From Rathayibacter oskolensis (GTDB lineage Bacteria; Actinomycetota; Actinomycetes; Actinomycetales; Microbacteriaceae): DNA of 64,000 bases. The notes beneath the pieces were generated by a model. It searched no databases and was not told the DNA's origin. It saw nothing but the letters and a program-made list of their open reading frames with translations. Below, in pieces: positions 49,752-57,839 of the stretch. The first letter of the stretch is position 1; the number at the start of each line of letters is the position of its first letter. The stretch lies in contig NZ_FXBM01000002.1 of assembly GCF_900177245.1 (NCBI RefSeq), positions 434,001 to 498,000 on the forward strand, read 5' to 3'. The position numbers and the translations under genes are program-made.

Positions 49752-50240
49752 TCACGCGCCGTGGGCCGGTGAGACGCTCGGTGCGCCGCTGATTCGCTCG
49801 GACAGCTCGAACATGTTGCCCCAGGGGTCTCGGAAGAACGCCAGTCGAGCGCTGATGTCGTCGAGCTCGAACGGCTCGTTCACGACATCCACCCCGCGGC
49901 GACGGAGCTCGGCGAGAGTGTCGTCGACGCTCTCGACTGACAGGCACACGTGGTTGTAGCCGTTGACCACGAGGCTGGCGTCGACGTCGGCGTACTCGGC
50001 CTGGGGTGCGGCACCGGGCCCGGCGAGAATCTCGAGATGGAAGTCATCCTGATTCGGCGGGCTCACATAGGCCAGCGTGAGGTCGCCGTAGGGCCAGGTC
50101 TGCAGTACTCGCCAGTCGAGCTTGTCGACCCAGAACGACCTGGCGTCTTCGAAGTCGGGGTAGCGGATTCCGGTGTGGTGCCCACGCATCGACGCGAACG
50201 GCGACGACGGATCGGTGGCGGGATCAGCAGGGAGTGGCAC
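49752..50240 (-). CDS. VOC family (glyoxalase/bleomycin-resistance-like) protein
   Basis: 162 aa with two beta-alpha-beta-beta-beta modules: GIRYPDFEDARSFWVDKLDW and VCLSVESVDDTLAELRRRGVDV ... FFRDPWGNMFELSE. The terminal Glu of ELSE and an early His are typical metal ligands. The GTG at 50240 has GGAG 7 nt upstream. Substrate unknown; dioxygenase-, glyoxalase- or resistance-type functions are all possible. Confidence 0.88.
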   Translation of the reverse strand: MPLPADPATDPSSPFASMRGHHTGIRYPDFEDARSFWVDKLDWRVLQTWPYGDLTLAYVSPPNQDDFHLEILAGPGAAPQAEYADVDASLVVNGYNHVCLSVESVDDTLAELRRRGVDVVNEPFELDDISARLAFFRDPWGNMFELSERISGAPSVSPAHGA

Positions 50241-50355
50241 GGGATGCTCCTTCGTCGGTGCAGTCGGTGATACGGGTTCGGTTCGTCCGTGACCACACCG
50301 TAGGAGTTCGCGATCCCGGCCGTCACTGGACCCGGCGACAGGTCTCACCCGAGAC

Positions 50356-50375
50356 TTTCGTACCCAGCTACGAAA
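50356..50375. promoter_or_regulatory. Palindrome before the CdaR/PucR-like regulator
   Basis: TTTCGTA (50356-50362), 6-nt spacer CCCAGC, TACGAAA (50369-50375): perfect 7-bp arms, ending 6 nt before the regulator's ATG. Its position in the intergenic space shared with the divergent VOC gene suggests an operator. Confidence 0.5.
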
Positions 50376-50381
50376 CGCAGG

Positions 50382-51584
50382 ATGAGGCAGGCGAAGATGG
50401 ATGACGTGCGCGAATCGAGAGACACCCTTCTGGCGGGGCTCGCGGAGACCTCGTCGACGATCACGAAGACCGTGATCGGCAGGCTCTACGACAACATGCC
50501 GTCGTACCGGGTCGTGCCGCGCGAGCAGCTGTCGGAGTCGATCGGGCAGATCATCGCACTCGTCACGGAGGTGGTGCGCTCGGGCACAGTCCCCGCCCCG
50601 GACGAGATCGTGCAGGCGCGGACGTCCGCGGCAGCCCGGTCCCGACAAGACGTGCCCGTGCAGGACATCATGCGAGCCTTCCGATTCACGATCGGCGGCA
50701 TCCATGAGGAGCTGCACCGACTGGTAGCCGCCCAGGACCTGCCGGCCACCGAGATGGTGCTCGTCACTGACGTCCTCTGGCGGTTCAGCGATGCATACAC
50801 CGCGAGTCAGATCGCCGCGTTCCAGACGGCCGTGGTCGACCGTGCTCTGAACCGGGCTCGCCACTCCCAGCAGTTCCTCCGAGACCTCGCCGACGGCGTC
50901 GATGATCACGCCGCACTGCAGCGTTCGGCGCGGGAGCTCGGTCTCCGCATCGACGTGACGCACGCCGCGGTGAGGGCGCGCTCGCGCGACGGCGACGAAG
51001 CCGACCGGCTTCGTCGAGAACTGGAACAGGACGCCCGCCGACGCGGCGGCTCGGCTCTGTTCGCCGTCGTGGGCAACGAGCTGCTCGGCGTCACAGACAT
51101 CCGGCCCGCGTTGCTGGATGCATCGCACCTCGTCGCGGTCGGCGAGCATGTCGGTCTGCTCGATGCCGCGGCATCCTTCCGGTCGGCTGAGATCGCTCGC
51201 GCGGCAGCGAGTCTCGTGAACACGACGGGGGTGGTCGCAGCTGCGGAACTCAGCTGGCGGTTGGCCGCCGTGCACGCGGGCCAGGCGAACGTCATCCTCG
51301 CCGACCGCTACCTGGAGCCCCTTCGGAGCCAGGGCACGTTCGGGCAGATGATCGAGGACACGCTCCGCGCCTACCTCGCCGCCGACCGCAGTATCCCCCG
51401 AGCAGCCCGCAGCATCCCCGTGCACGCGAACACCCTGCGCTACCGTCTCCGGCGGTTCGAGGAGTTGACGGGACAGTCGCTCGACTCGACGACGACCATC
51501 GTCGAGCTGAGCTGGGCGCTGGAGATCACGGCGCGGATGGCGGCCGGAGGGGCTGCGACGACACAGCCCGCACGACCCCGCTGA
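50382..51584 (+). CDS. PucR/CdaR-like helix-turn-helix regulator
   Basis: 400 aa. N-terminal RsbRD-like helical sensor (about 15-165), a degenerate GGDEF-like middle (about 170-310), and a C-terminal PucR-type HTH with RSIPVHANTLRYRLRRFEELTG. Start ATG at 50382, or the ATG at 50397. Its last 59 nt overlap the convergent small gene at 51526. It diverges from the VOC gene and is smaller than, and not closely similar to, the PucR-type regulator at 13007-14674. Confidence 0.88.
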   Translation: MRQAKMDDVRESRDTLLAGLAETSSTITKTVIGRLYDNMPSYRVVPREQLSESIGQIIALVTEVVRSGTVPAPDEIVQARTSAAARSRQDVPVQDIMRAFRFTIGGIHEELHRLVAAQDLPATEMVLVTDVLWRFSDAYTASQIAAFQTAVVDRALNRARHSQQFLRDLADGVDDHAALQRSARELGLRIDVTHAAVRARSRDGDEADRLRRELEQDARRRGGSALFAVVGNELLGVTDIRPALLDASHLVAVGEHVGLLDAAASFRSAEIARAAASLVNTTGVVAAAELSWRLAAVHAGQANVILADRYLEPLRSQGTFGQMIEDTLRAYLAADRSIPRAARSIPVHANTLRYRLRRFEELTGQSLDSTTTIVELSWALEITARMAAGGAATTQPARPR

Positions 51585-51837
51585 CCACGCCACGGGCGTC
51601 TTCAGCCGACGCGTTCACCCACACCGTGCCGAAGCGGTCGGAGATGCCGCCGTCCGATGACGTGACGGCGACGCTGTAACCGACTCGCCACGGGTGCTCG
51701 GGGCCTGAGTTCCACGGCAGGCCGGAGGGGTCCGGATGGTGCTCGCTCCTCTCGACGAACGCCCAGACGGCGTCCTCGAGGCCCGTGCCGAGCGGACCGA
51801 CGAGGATCCGGTCGCCTCGCACGACCGGGGACGTCAT
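51526..51837 (-). CDS. Small hypothetical protein coupled to the SnoaL-like gene
   Basis: 103 aa, not recognised. From the ATG at 51837 (which overlaps the stop of the SnoaL-like gene, ATGA) it reads MTSPVVRGDRILVGPLGTGLEDAVWAF, contains WRVGYSVAVTSSDGGISDRFGTVWVNA, and ends antisense to the last 59 nt of the regulator gene. No signal peptide or membrane segment. Translational coupling is the main evidence that it is real. Confidence 0.55.
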   Translation of the reverse strand: MTSPVVRGDRILVGPLGTGLEDAVWAFVERSEHHPDPSGLPWNSGPEHPWRVGYSVAVTSSDGGISDRFGTVWVNASAEDARGVVSGVVRAVSSQPLRPPSAP

Positions 51838-52451
51838 CCGTCGGCTGCGGCTGGCCCGGTCGGCGTGACGATCGCCGATGCTGCGACGGGTCCGTTGCCG
51901 GCGGAGGACGCGGCGGCCTCGGCTGCGGCGCTGACGTCTCGGCCGGCGCGGGCGGCTCGGCCCGTAAGCTTCCACCACGCCATTCGGAGCGCACGGGGGC
52001 CGGGCGGGAAGACGCCGAGCTGTTCGAGCATGCCGAGGTCGTCGCGAAGGGCGTCGTGGTGCACGATCATCCCTCCGGAGAGCGACACGAGGTGGATCTG
52101 CTCGACGTCGATCGGGCGGCCGGTCGGCGGGATCACCTGGGCGAGCCCCCCGCTGTCGTAGCGCACGAACGGTCCGGTGTGGGTGCCGCGCATGCGCAGT
52201 CTCAGCCAGACCTGGTCGTTCGACGCGGACGAGCTCTGCACGGAGAAGCTCAGGTCGGGAAAGGCTGAACGCAGCCAGGCGCTCGAGGCGAGAACACCTC
52301 GATGACCGGCCGTTCGGCAGACGAGTGGAGAGTTCGACGCGGTGGGATTGCTGAAGTCGTCAGCGATCACCTCGCGGGCGAGCTCAGCGCTCCCCGACTC
52401 GAGCACTCGGAAGAGTGCGCCGGCGGCGTCGGTGATGGTCGTAGTGGTCAT
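51834..52451 (-). CDS. SnoaL-like / ester cyclase-type protein
   Basis: 205 aa. The core (about 10-150) is a SnoaL-like cone barrel: LVIADDFSNPT-like start, FPDLSFSVQSS, VWLRLRMRGTHTGPF and IDVEQIHLVSLSGGMIVHHDALRDDLGMLEQLG. Many actinobacterial members are annotated ester cyclases or polyketide-cyclase-like proteins without known substrate. The C-terminal 50 residues are Ala-rich. ATG at 52451 with GAGAGGA upstream, which lies inside a hairpin arm. Confidence 0.82.
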   Translation of the reverse strand: MTTTTITDAAGALFRVLESGSAELAREVIADDFSNPTASNSPLVCRTAGHRGVLASSAWLRSAFPDLSFSVQSSSASNDQVWLRLRMRGTHTGPFVRYDSGGLAQVIPPTGRPIDVEQIHLVSLSGGMIVHHDALRDDLGMLEQLGVFPPGPRALRMAWWKLTGRAARAGRDVSAAAEAAASSAGNGPVAASAIVTPTGPAAADG

Positions 52452-52457
52452 GGGTGT

Positions 52458-52500
52458 CCTCTCATATCGACTGCACACTCTATGCACTGAATATGAGAGG
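52458..52500 (-). promoter_or_regulatory. Inverted repeat overlapping the SnoaL-gene ribosome-binding site
   Basis: Perfect 10-bp arms CCTCTCATAT (52458-52467) and ATATGAGAGG (52491-52500), 23 nt apart, between tetR and the SnoaL-like gene. In the minus-strand mRNA the 3' arm contains the Shine-Dalgarno GAGAGG, so folding would hide it; as DNA it could equally be the TetR operator. Confidence 0.55.
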
Positions 52501-52521
52501 AGTCTGATACCGGCGCGGTGA

Positions 52522-53142
52522 TCAGCGCAGCAGCATGGACTGGGCTCGACGAAGCAGCCAACGCTCCGCCTCGGCCCACGATTTGCGGAGGTCGCGGGTG
52601 GTCGTCGTCCAGGCGTCCACGCCGAAGCAGAACCAGAGGATCTCGCCGGCTTCGCGGCTTGTCATCGACGGGATCAGAGCATCGATGTCCATCAGATGAC
52701 CTGCGGCGACGTCGAGCAGCTCGGCGTACCGTCGGATGAGCGATGCGCGGATCTCGAGTGCCTCGGGCATGCTCGCTGTCGATCTCGCGAGCTCGAAGAT
52801 CGCCTGGCTCCTCTCGTTGCCCTCACGCGTTCCCTTCGCGAGCGCGGCGAGAACGGCCGACGGGTTGTTCAGCTCCTTCACGCGGTCGATGACCTCTTCG
52901 CCCCCGGAAGACGATTCCGCTCGGGCGATGACCGCGGCCAGGAGCTCCGGCTTTCCGCCGGCGCTCGAGTACACCGTGCGCAGAGAGACGCCCGCGTGAG
53001 CAGCGATCTCGGCCACAGTGACGGTCGCGTAGCCCTTCGTGCTGAACAACTCGAGAGCCGCATCGAGGATCGCTGCTCTCGTGCCGGCCGCATCCTCTCG
53101 TCGTCTGCTCGAGTCGTAGGGGCGCCTCTGTTCCGCCGTCAT
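52522..53142 (-). CDS. TetR family transcriptional regulator
   Basis: 206 aa. N-terminal HTH: GTRAAILDAALELFSTKGYATVTVAEIAAHAGVSLRTVYSSAGGK; the C-terminal ligand domain is all-helical. TAGCCT (53154-53149, minus strand) is exactly 6 nt before the ATG, so it is leaderless with its own promoter. It precedes the SnoaL-like gene on the same strand and probably controls it through the intervening inverted repeat. Confidence 0.92.
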   Translation of the reverse strand: MTAEQRRPYDSSRRREDAAGTRAAILDAALELFSTKGYATVTVAEIAAHAGVSLRTVYSSAGGKPELLAAVIARAESSSGGEEVIDRVKELNNPSAVLAALAKGTREGNERSQAIFELARSTASMPEALEIRASLIRRYAELLDVAAGHLMDIDALIPSMTSREAGEILWFCFGVDAWTTTTRDLRKSWAEAERWLLRRAQSMLLR

Positions 53143-53165
53143 GCGGCAAGGCTAGCGATGCATGC

Positions 53166-54314
53166 TCACGACGCTGAGGGAGGCGGCGGGAGCAGTTCGA
53201 ACTCCGTCGCACCTGAGCTGACGCCGTTCACGTGGAGCTCGACCGCGTGAGCCCCCGGGTGGTACCGGCGGGTGGTCAGTGCTCGGAACGAGTGCGTGCG
53301 GTCCACGTGAGCCTCTTCGCCGGGAGCGAGGAGGAGTGTCGTCAGCTTGAAGGTCTTGCCTGTGCGTGTTCCGTTCGCCTTCACGTGGTGCACCGTGTAG
53401 TCCACCGACAGCCGCGCAGGCTCGCTGCCCACGTTTCGGATGCTCGCGCGGAATCGCAGCTCGCCCCCGAACTCGACAGCCTCTGTGTCCACGACGGGGG
53501 CGCTCGTCTCGAGGTTCGCGGGTGAGAAGCCGAGCAGCTCCAGGGCTCCCGGATGCCCGCGTTTGACGAGGGTGCGGAGCCCTCGGTTCACCACGCGAAG
53601 AGTGTTCTCGTCCGGTGTGGACAGCCACCTCCTCGCCGTTCCGACCACGAGATCCGCAGCGTCCCGGCTCACATCGTTGAGGTGATTCGCGACCGAGCGG
53701 CGCACGTACTCACTGTCGTCGCGATAGAGGCGGTCGAGGATCGGGACGGTGATCCCGGGGCTGCGGGTGATCTCCGGGACGCGGACAGACCAGGGCAGGT
53801 AGGGGCGGGTTCCCTCGGTGGCCAGACGTCGCACGTCCACATCGGGCGAGACCGTCCACGTCTCGGTGATCACGCGAAGGGCTCGATCGAGGTCGTGCTG
53901 CAGGAGTGCGCGGACAGCGAACTCCGACGTGAGCAGCCCGGTGAGCTCGGCGAGGAGCGCAAGGGCGTCCTCGAACGCCGCGGAACCTCCGTCCGCCGCG
54001 CGTCCTTCTGCGGCACTGCCCTCCGCCAGGGCCTTCTCGGCCACTGCACTGGTGACCGGCCAGACGGCCCAACCGCGAATCCCCCCGAGGTCGCGAGCCG
54101 CGCGGATCGTCGTCGCGAAGGAGACGTAGTCACCCGGCAGGCCATCGAGAAGTGCGTCGCGCAGCAGGTCGGCTCTGGCGCGAAGCGCCAGGGGGCCCAG
54201 CAGATCGGCGCACGTCGCAAGACGCTCGAGATCGGCAGTCGGCGCCGCCGCCCGAATGGCGGCGTGAAGAGAACGAGCGGTCTGCACGCCGATCAACTCG
54301 TCAGCGAAGGGCAT
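53166..54314 (-). CDS. DNA alkylation repair protein, AlkC/AlkD type with Ig-like tail
   Basis: 382 aa. Residues about 1-265 form HEAT-like helical repeats of the AlkC/AlkD glycosylase family (EYVRRSVANHLNDVSRDAADLVVGTARRWL is characteristic), which excise 3-methyl- and 7-alkylpurines. Residues about 275-375 form a beta-sandwich Ig-like domain (RFRASIRNVGSEPARLSVDYTVHHVKANG) found in one AlkC branch. ATG at 54314 with AAAGGAG 8 nt upstream. 29 nt after the alcohol dehydrogenase gene, probably co-transcribed. Confidence 0.85.
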   Translation of the reverse strand: MPFADELIGVQTARSLHAAIRAAAPTADLERLATCADLLGPLALRARADLLRDALLDGLPGDYVSFATTIRAARDLGGIRGWAVWPVTSAVAEKALAEGSAAEGRAADGGSAAFEDALALLAELTGLLTSEFAVRALLQHDLDRALRVITETWTVSPDVDVRRLATEGTRPYLPWSVRVPEITRSPGITVPILDRLYRDDSEYVRRSVANHLNDVSRDAADLVVGTARRWLSTPDENTLRVVNRGLRTLVKRGHPGALELLGFSPANLETSAPVVDTEAVEFGGELRFRASIRNVGSEPARLSVDYTVHHVKANGTRTGKTFKLTTLLLAPGEEAHVDRTHSFRALTTRRYHPGAHAVELHVNGVSSGATEFELLPPPPSAS

Positions 54315-54343
54315 CCGGACACTCCTTTCCGAGACGACGGACA

Positions 54344-55375
54344 TCAGAAGGTGAGCATGACTTTCACGGCTTTTCGTTCGTCCATCGCCGCATATCCTTC
54401 GGCGCTCTCCTCGATGGGAAGAGTCAGATCGTAGACCTGACCAGGATCGATCTCACCAGTCCAGATCAAGTCGATGAGCAGTGGAAGATATCGGCGAACG
54501 GGTGCCGGACCTCCGTGAAGATGAACACCGGAGAGGAAGACTTCCCTTCCGGGCAGAGACACATCGTGGGGCAGCCCGACGTAGCCGATGCAGCCGCCTG
54601 GCCGCGTAGACCGGATGGCCTGCAGCATCGATTCCGACGTCCCGACGGCTTCGATGGTCGAGTGGACTCCGAGGCCTCCGGTGAGACGCTTCACCTCGGC
54701 AACCGCAGCGTCGCCCCGCACCTCAACGATGTCCGTAGCGCCGAACTTCATCGCCATGGCCTGACGCGCGGGATTGCGCGACATGACGAGGATGCGTGTC
54801 GCGCCCCTCTGCTTCGCCGACATGACGGCCAGCAGACCGACGGCACCATCTCCTACGACAGCCACGGAGGTCTCGGGACCGACCTGCGCCGCGTCTGCCG
54901 CGAACCAGGCGGTTCCCAAGACATCCGACGCGGCGAGAAGCGAGGGAATCAGCGCCGGGTCCGGAGTGGTCGGAGTTCGCACCAGCGTGCCGTCTGCCAG
55001 CGGGATCCGCACGAACTCGGCTTGCGCCCCGAAGGCCGCCGGCTCCCGCCGCACGCAGTGGACGGGATACCCGGAGCGGCACAGCTCGCAGGTTCCATCG
55101 GAGGACATGAACGACCCCACAACGAAGTCGCCACGCCTGAGCTTCGTCACCCCGGAGCCGACCTCACTGATGACCCCCGCGTACTCATGCCCCATCCGAG
55201 TGCCACGGACATCATCGATGCCACGGAAACTCCACAGGTCGGATCCGCAGATACTGGCCGCCGAGAGCTTCACGATGGCGTCCGTCGGGTCGACGACCCT
55301 GGGTACCGGGCACTGCGCTACCTGAATGTCCCGCGGGCCGTTCAGGAACACCGATCGCATGGTCTCCTGCTTCAT
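54344..55375 (-). CDS. Zinc-dependent alcohol dehydrogenase family protein (copy 2)
   Basis: 343 aa MDR enzyme paralogous to 32237-33277: CGSDLW, GHEYAG, a three-Cys loop GTCELCRSGYPVHC, VVGDGAVGLLAVMSAKQRGA, and ending DERKAVKVMLTF. The pairing with an alkylation-repair gene suggests handling of a toxic aldehyde or alkylating electrophile, which is inference. The ATG at 55375 is within MKQETMRSVFL; the second Met is an alternative start. Confidence 0.92.
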   Translation of the reverse strand: MKQETMRSVFLNGPRDIQVAQCPVPRVVDPTDAIVKLSAASICGSDLWSFRGIDDVRGTRMGHEYAGVISEVGSGVTKLRRGDFVVGSFMSSDGTCELCRSGYPVHCVRREPAAFGAQAEFVRIPLADGTLVRTPTTPDPALIPSLLAASDVLGTAWFAADAAQVGPETSVAVVGDGAVGLLAVMSAKQRGATRILVMSRNPARQAMAMKFGATDIVEVRGDAAVAEVKRLTGGLGVHSTIEAVGTSESMLQAIRSTRPGGCIGYVGLPHDVSLPGREVFLSGVHLHGGPAPVRRYLPLLIDLIWTGEIDPGQVYDLTLPIEESAEGYAAMDERKAVKVMLTF

Positions 55376-55588
55376 GACGCCAGCGTATGGCCGCCTCTCG
55401 TTCGCATCCGGGGTGCGTCGTACCTAGGAAGTCGAGCCGAGTCGCCACCACCGGCTGTCGAATCTCGCCGATGTCTCGGCGAGTCCGTCGCCCGTCAGCA
55501 CCACGAGTCCTGGATCGGTGGCCGGTACTCGGCGCTCACCCGGCCGGTTCCCGCAGACCGGCGGGAGAACCGGTGCCGGCCACCGGCG
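55376..55588. other. Gap with small hairpins, no gene recognised
   Basis: Part of a 409-bp space (55376-55784) with no intact gene. It holds CTCGCCGA-TGTC-TCGGCGAG (55464-55483) and a longer inverted repeat GGTGGCCGG (55518-55526) / CCGGCCACC (55576-55584). These may be terminator-like or leftovers of the regulator whose tail follows. Confidence 0.4.
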
Positions 55589-55735
55589 TCAGGGGTAGAG
55601 CCCGGCTCGGAAGGTGAAGCTCACGAGCTGCGCCCGGTCTCTCGCTCCGACCTTGGTCATCGCTCGGACAGCGTGCGTCTTGACGGTGAAGGGCGAGACC
55701 GAGATCTGAGCGGCGATCTGCAGTGCGAACGAGAA
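55589..55735 (-). pseudogene. C-terminal remnant of a LuxR-type response regulator
   Basis: The minus strand reads IAAQISVSPFTVKTHAVRAM followed by TKVGARDRAQLVSFTFRAGLYP and a stop at 55589. This is the recognition-helix end of a LuxR/GerE HTH (NarL type). The receiver domain, linker and first HTH helix are gone and no start codon is available, so only about 48 codons survive. The tannase-like gene begins to read 50 bp further on. Confidence 0.75.
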
Positions 55736-55784
55736 GCGCCGCCGCCGCTCGCCCCGCCGCGGTCGCCGAGACGATTGCCGTGAC

Positions 55785-57809
55785 TCACGGAGCCGTCACC
55801 ACCACCCTGGCGCGCGCGATGTTGTCGAGACGCGCGTGCGGATCCTCCGCCCGTCCCTCCGTCTGCGCGGTGACGCGGGCCGAGAGCAGATAGGTGCCGG
55901 GTGCGCCGAAGGTGCACTCGTGTCGCAGGCTGATCGCGGCGGCGGGAGTCACGGACTCGGTCGTCGTGAACCGGCCCGCGCCGGTCAGGTCGGTCGCGAC
56001 GGAGACCACGACCCCGTGTCCGGTCGTCGCCCGAGCGGTCACCCGCACCGCGACCGCCTGCCCGACCATCACCTGCGTCGACTCGGCGCCGTCGACGGTC
56101 AGCGACACGATCGGCTGCACACCGCCGCGCGCGGGATCGTCGGTGTCGACGACGACCTGCCCGTCGATCACCTCGTAGATCGTGGTGGCGCTCGGCTCGA
56201 CGCCCTCCTCGACCCAGGCGCTGAGCTGGCGCAGTGCGGCCTGCAGGGCGCCGACGTAGCTGACGGTGCGCGTCTCGTGCTCCTGCACTCCGCTCTCGTC
56301 ACCGTGCAGCGCATTGTCGGTGTACCAGAGGCGGAAGCGGTCGTCGATGCCGTCGCCGACGAACTCGGCGACCCGGGAGCGGTACCAGTCGGCCTGCCAC
56401 GGGAACGCCTCGCGGTCCAGGAGCGAGGCGACGACGATCATCCGTCCGCTGATGCGCCCGGTGGGAACGGTGCCCGAGGCGCCTTGCGCGAAGAGGGGCC
56501 CGAGCAGCATCGGGCGCTGGGGGTGGGTCGGCGCGCCTGCCGCGTCGCGGAACTGGTCCCAGACGCGGTAGTCCGCCGAGGGCACCTGGTGCCGGTGATA
56601 GGTCTGGGCCGCGAGGAAACTCGAGTTGTCGAGGGTCACCTCGTCGCCGACGGCGAGCCCGACGTCGCCCTGGCCCGGCTCGAGGAGCACCTCGTCGCCG
56701 TCGACCCCGGCGACGCGCAGTACGCGACCGGCCGACGCGCCGGAGCGGACGGCGAGCTCGGCTCCCAGGGTCCAGCCGGCGGGAGTCGCGGCGAGGCGCA
56801 CACCGATCACCGTGCCCGCACCGGAGGCGGTCGCCTTGTACGACTCGTCGACGCCCCCGGTGATCGCGGTCTCCGCCGCCGCCGTGAGCAGCTCGACAAC
56901 CGTCGTCGCGAGCCTCACGCGATCGCGGTGCACGGAGGCGTCGGGCTCGCTCCCGAGGTACCCCGGCTGGTTCCAGAAGTCATCGGCGTAGGAGGGATCG
57001 GCCGCCATGATCCCGGGGTACAGCACGCTGAACGCGTGCATGCCCATCGTCTCCCAGCCGAACCACGAACGCGGCGGGAAGCCCATTCGGGTGACCTCGT
57101 CGAGGGCGGCGCGCTGCTCCGGAGTGAGCTCGAGCGCCGAGGGGTCGCCGCCCGCGTCGTAGGCGTCGACGATCCTCGGGAAAGCGTCACGCAGGATCCG
57201 CTGGGCGTGCATCCGGACCGCGAACACGTTCGGGATCGCCATCGGGCTGCCGATCACGTACGGCACGAAGCCGTCCCAGACGCCCTCGGTGCTCTCGGAG
57301 GCGCCGATGGTCCGGTACCCGCCGCCGCTGCCGCCGTAGAGGTAGCCGAAGATCCGCTGCTCGCCGAAGACGACCGTTGCGAGGCGGCGCGAGAGTCGCG
57401 CCACTGCCGCGTTGGCGCGGTAGGCGCCGATCGTCGGGTCCACGCCCGACATCGGGCCGCCGGACGCGGCCGGTCCGCCTCCGTTGGTCTCGACGTAGTA
57501 GCCGCCGCTCGCGAGGGTGAAGGGGATCGGGTTCTCGTCGTCGAAGCGCTCCTGGGCGAGGTTCTCGCTCTGGGGCACCGGGGTGACGTGCTGGAAGAAC
57601 CGGCCTGCGAACTGCTCCGGAGCGGGGAGGTAGAGCGAGAAGCGGGTGTCTCCGTCGTGGAAGCCGCCGTGCAGATAGCGGTGGCGGACGGGTTGGTCGC
57701 GCCACTCGTCGAGGTCGACGTAGGGCCGGGCGAAGGCGTCGTCGACGGGGTCGGGGTCGAGAGGCGTGTCGACGAGCGAGTGGGCGGCGAGCGAGGAGGT
57801 GTGCGTCAT
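55785..57809 (-). CDS. Tannase/feruloyl-esterase-like alpha/beta hydrolase
   Basis: 674 aa, no signal peptide visible. The nucleophile motif YGGSGGGYR (Ser161) within an alpha/beta core, followed by a large lid region (about 190-330), a small beta-rich insert (about 340-395, LAVRSGASAGRVLRVAGVDGDEVLLEPG) and a C-terminal Ig/CARDB-like domain (about 570-670). The family is annotated loosely as tannase-like; substrate unknown, and an ester of a plant phenolic or sugar is only a suggestion from its link to the GPH symporter 30 nt upstream. Confidence 0.65.
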   Translation of the reverse strand: MTHTSSLAAHSLVDTPLDPDPVDDAFARPYVDLDEWRDQPVRHRYLHGGFHDGDTRFSLYLPAPEQFAGRFFQHVTPVPQSENLAQERFDDENPIPFTLASGGYYVETNGGGPAASGGPMSGVDPTIGAYRANAAVARLSRRLATVVFGEQRIFGYLYGGSGGGYRTIGASESTEGVWDGFVPYVIGSPMAIPNVFAVRMHAQRILRDAFPRIVDAYDAGGDPSALELTPEQRAALDEVTRMGFPPRSWFGWETMGMHAFSVLYPGIMAADPSYADDFWNQPGYLGSEPDASVHRDRVRLATTVVELLTAAAETAITGGVDESYKATASGAGTVIGVRLAATPAGWTLGAELAVRSGASAGRVLRVAGVDGDEVLLEPGQGDVGLAVGDEVTLDNSSFLAAQTYHRHQVPSADYRVWDQFRDAAGAPTHPQRPMLLGPLFAQGASGTVPTGRISGRMIVVASLLDREAFPWQADWYRSRVAEFVGDGIDDRFRLWYTDNALHGDESGVQEHETRTVSYVGALQAALRQLSAWVEEGVEPSATTIYEVIDGQVVVDTDDPARGGVQPIVSLTVDGAESTQVMVGQAVAVRVTARATTGHGVVVSVATDLTGAGRFTTTESVTPAAAISLRHECTFGAPGTYLLSARVTAQTEGRAEDPHARLDNIARARVVVTAP

Positions 57810-57839
57810 CGGATGTCCTAGTGAGAGGCGGGTGGCGGG

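Noticed and set aside
55836-57821. Plus-strand open frame opposite the tannase-like gene
   Set aside because: Antisense shadow; Asp/Arg/Gly/Val-rich composition and no motif.
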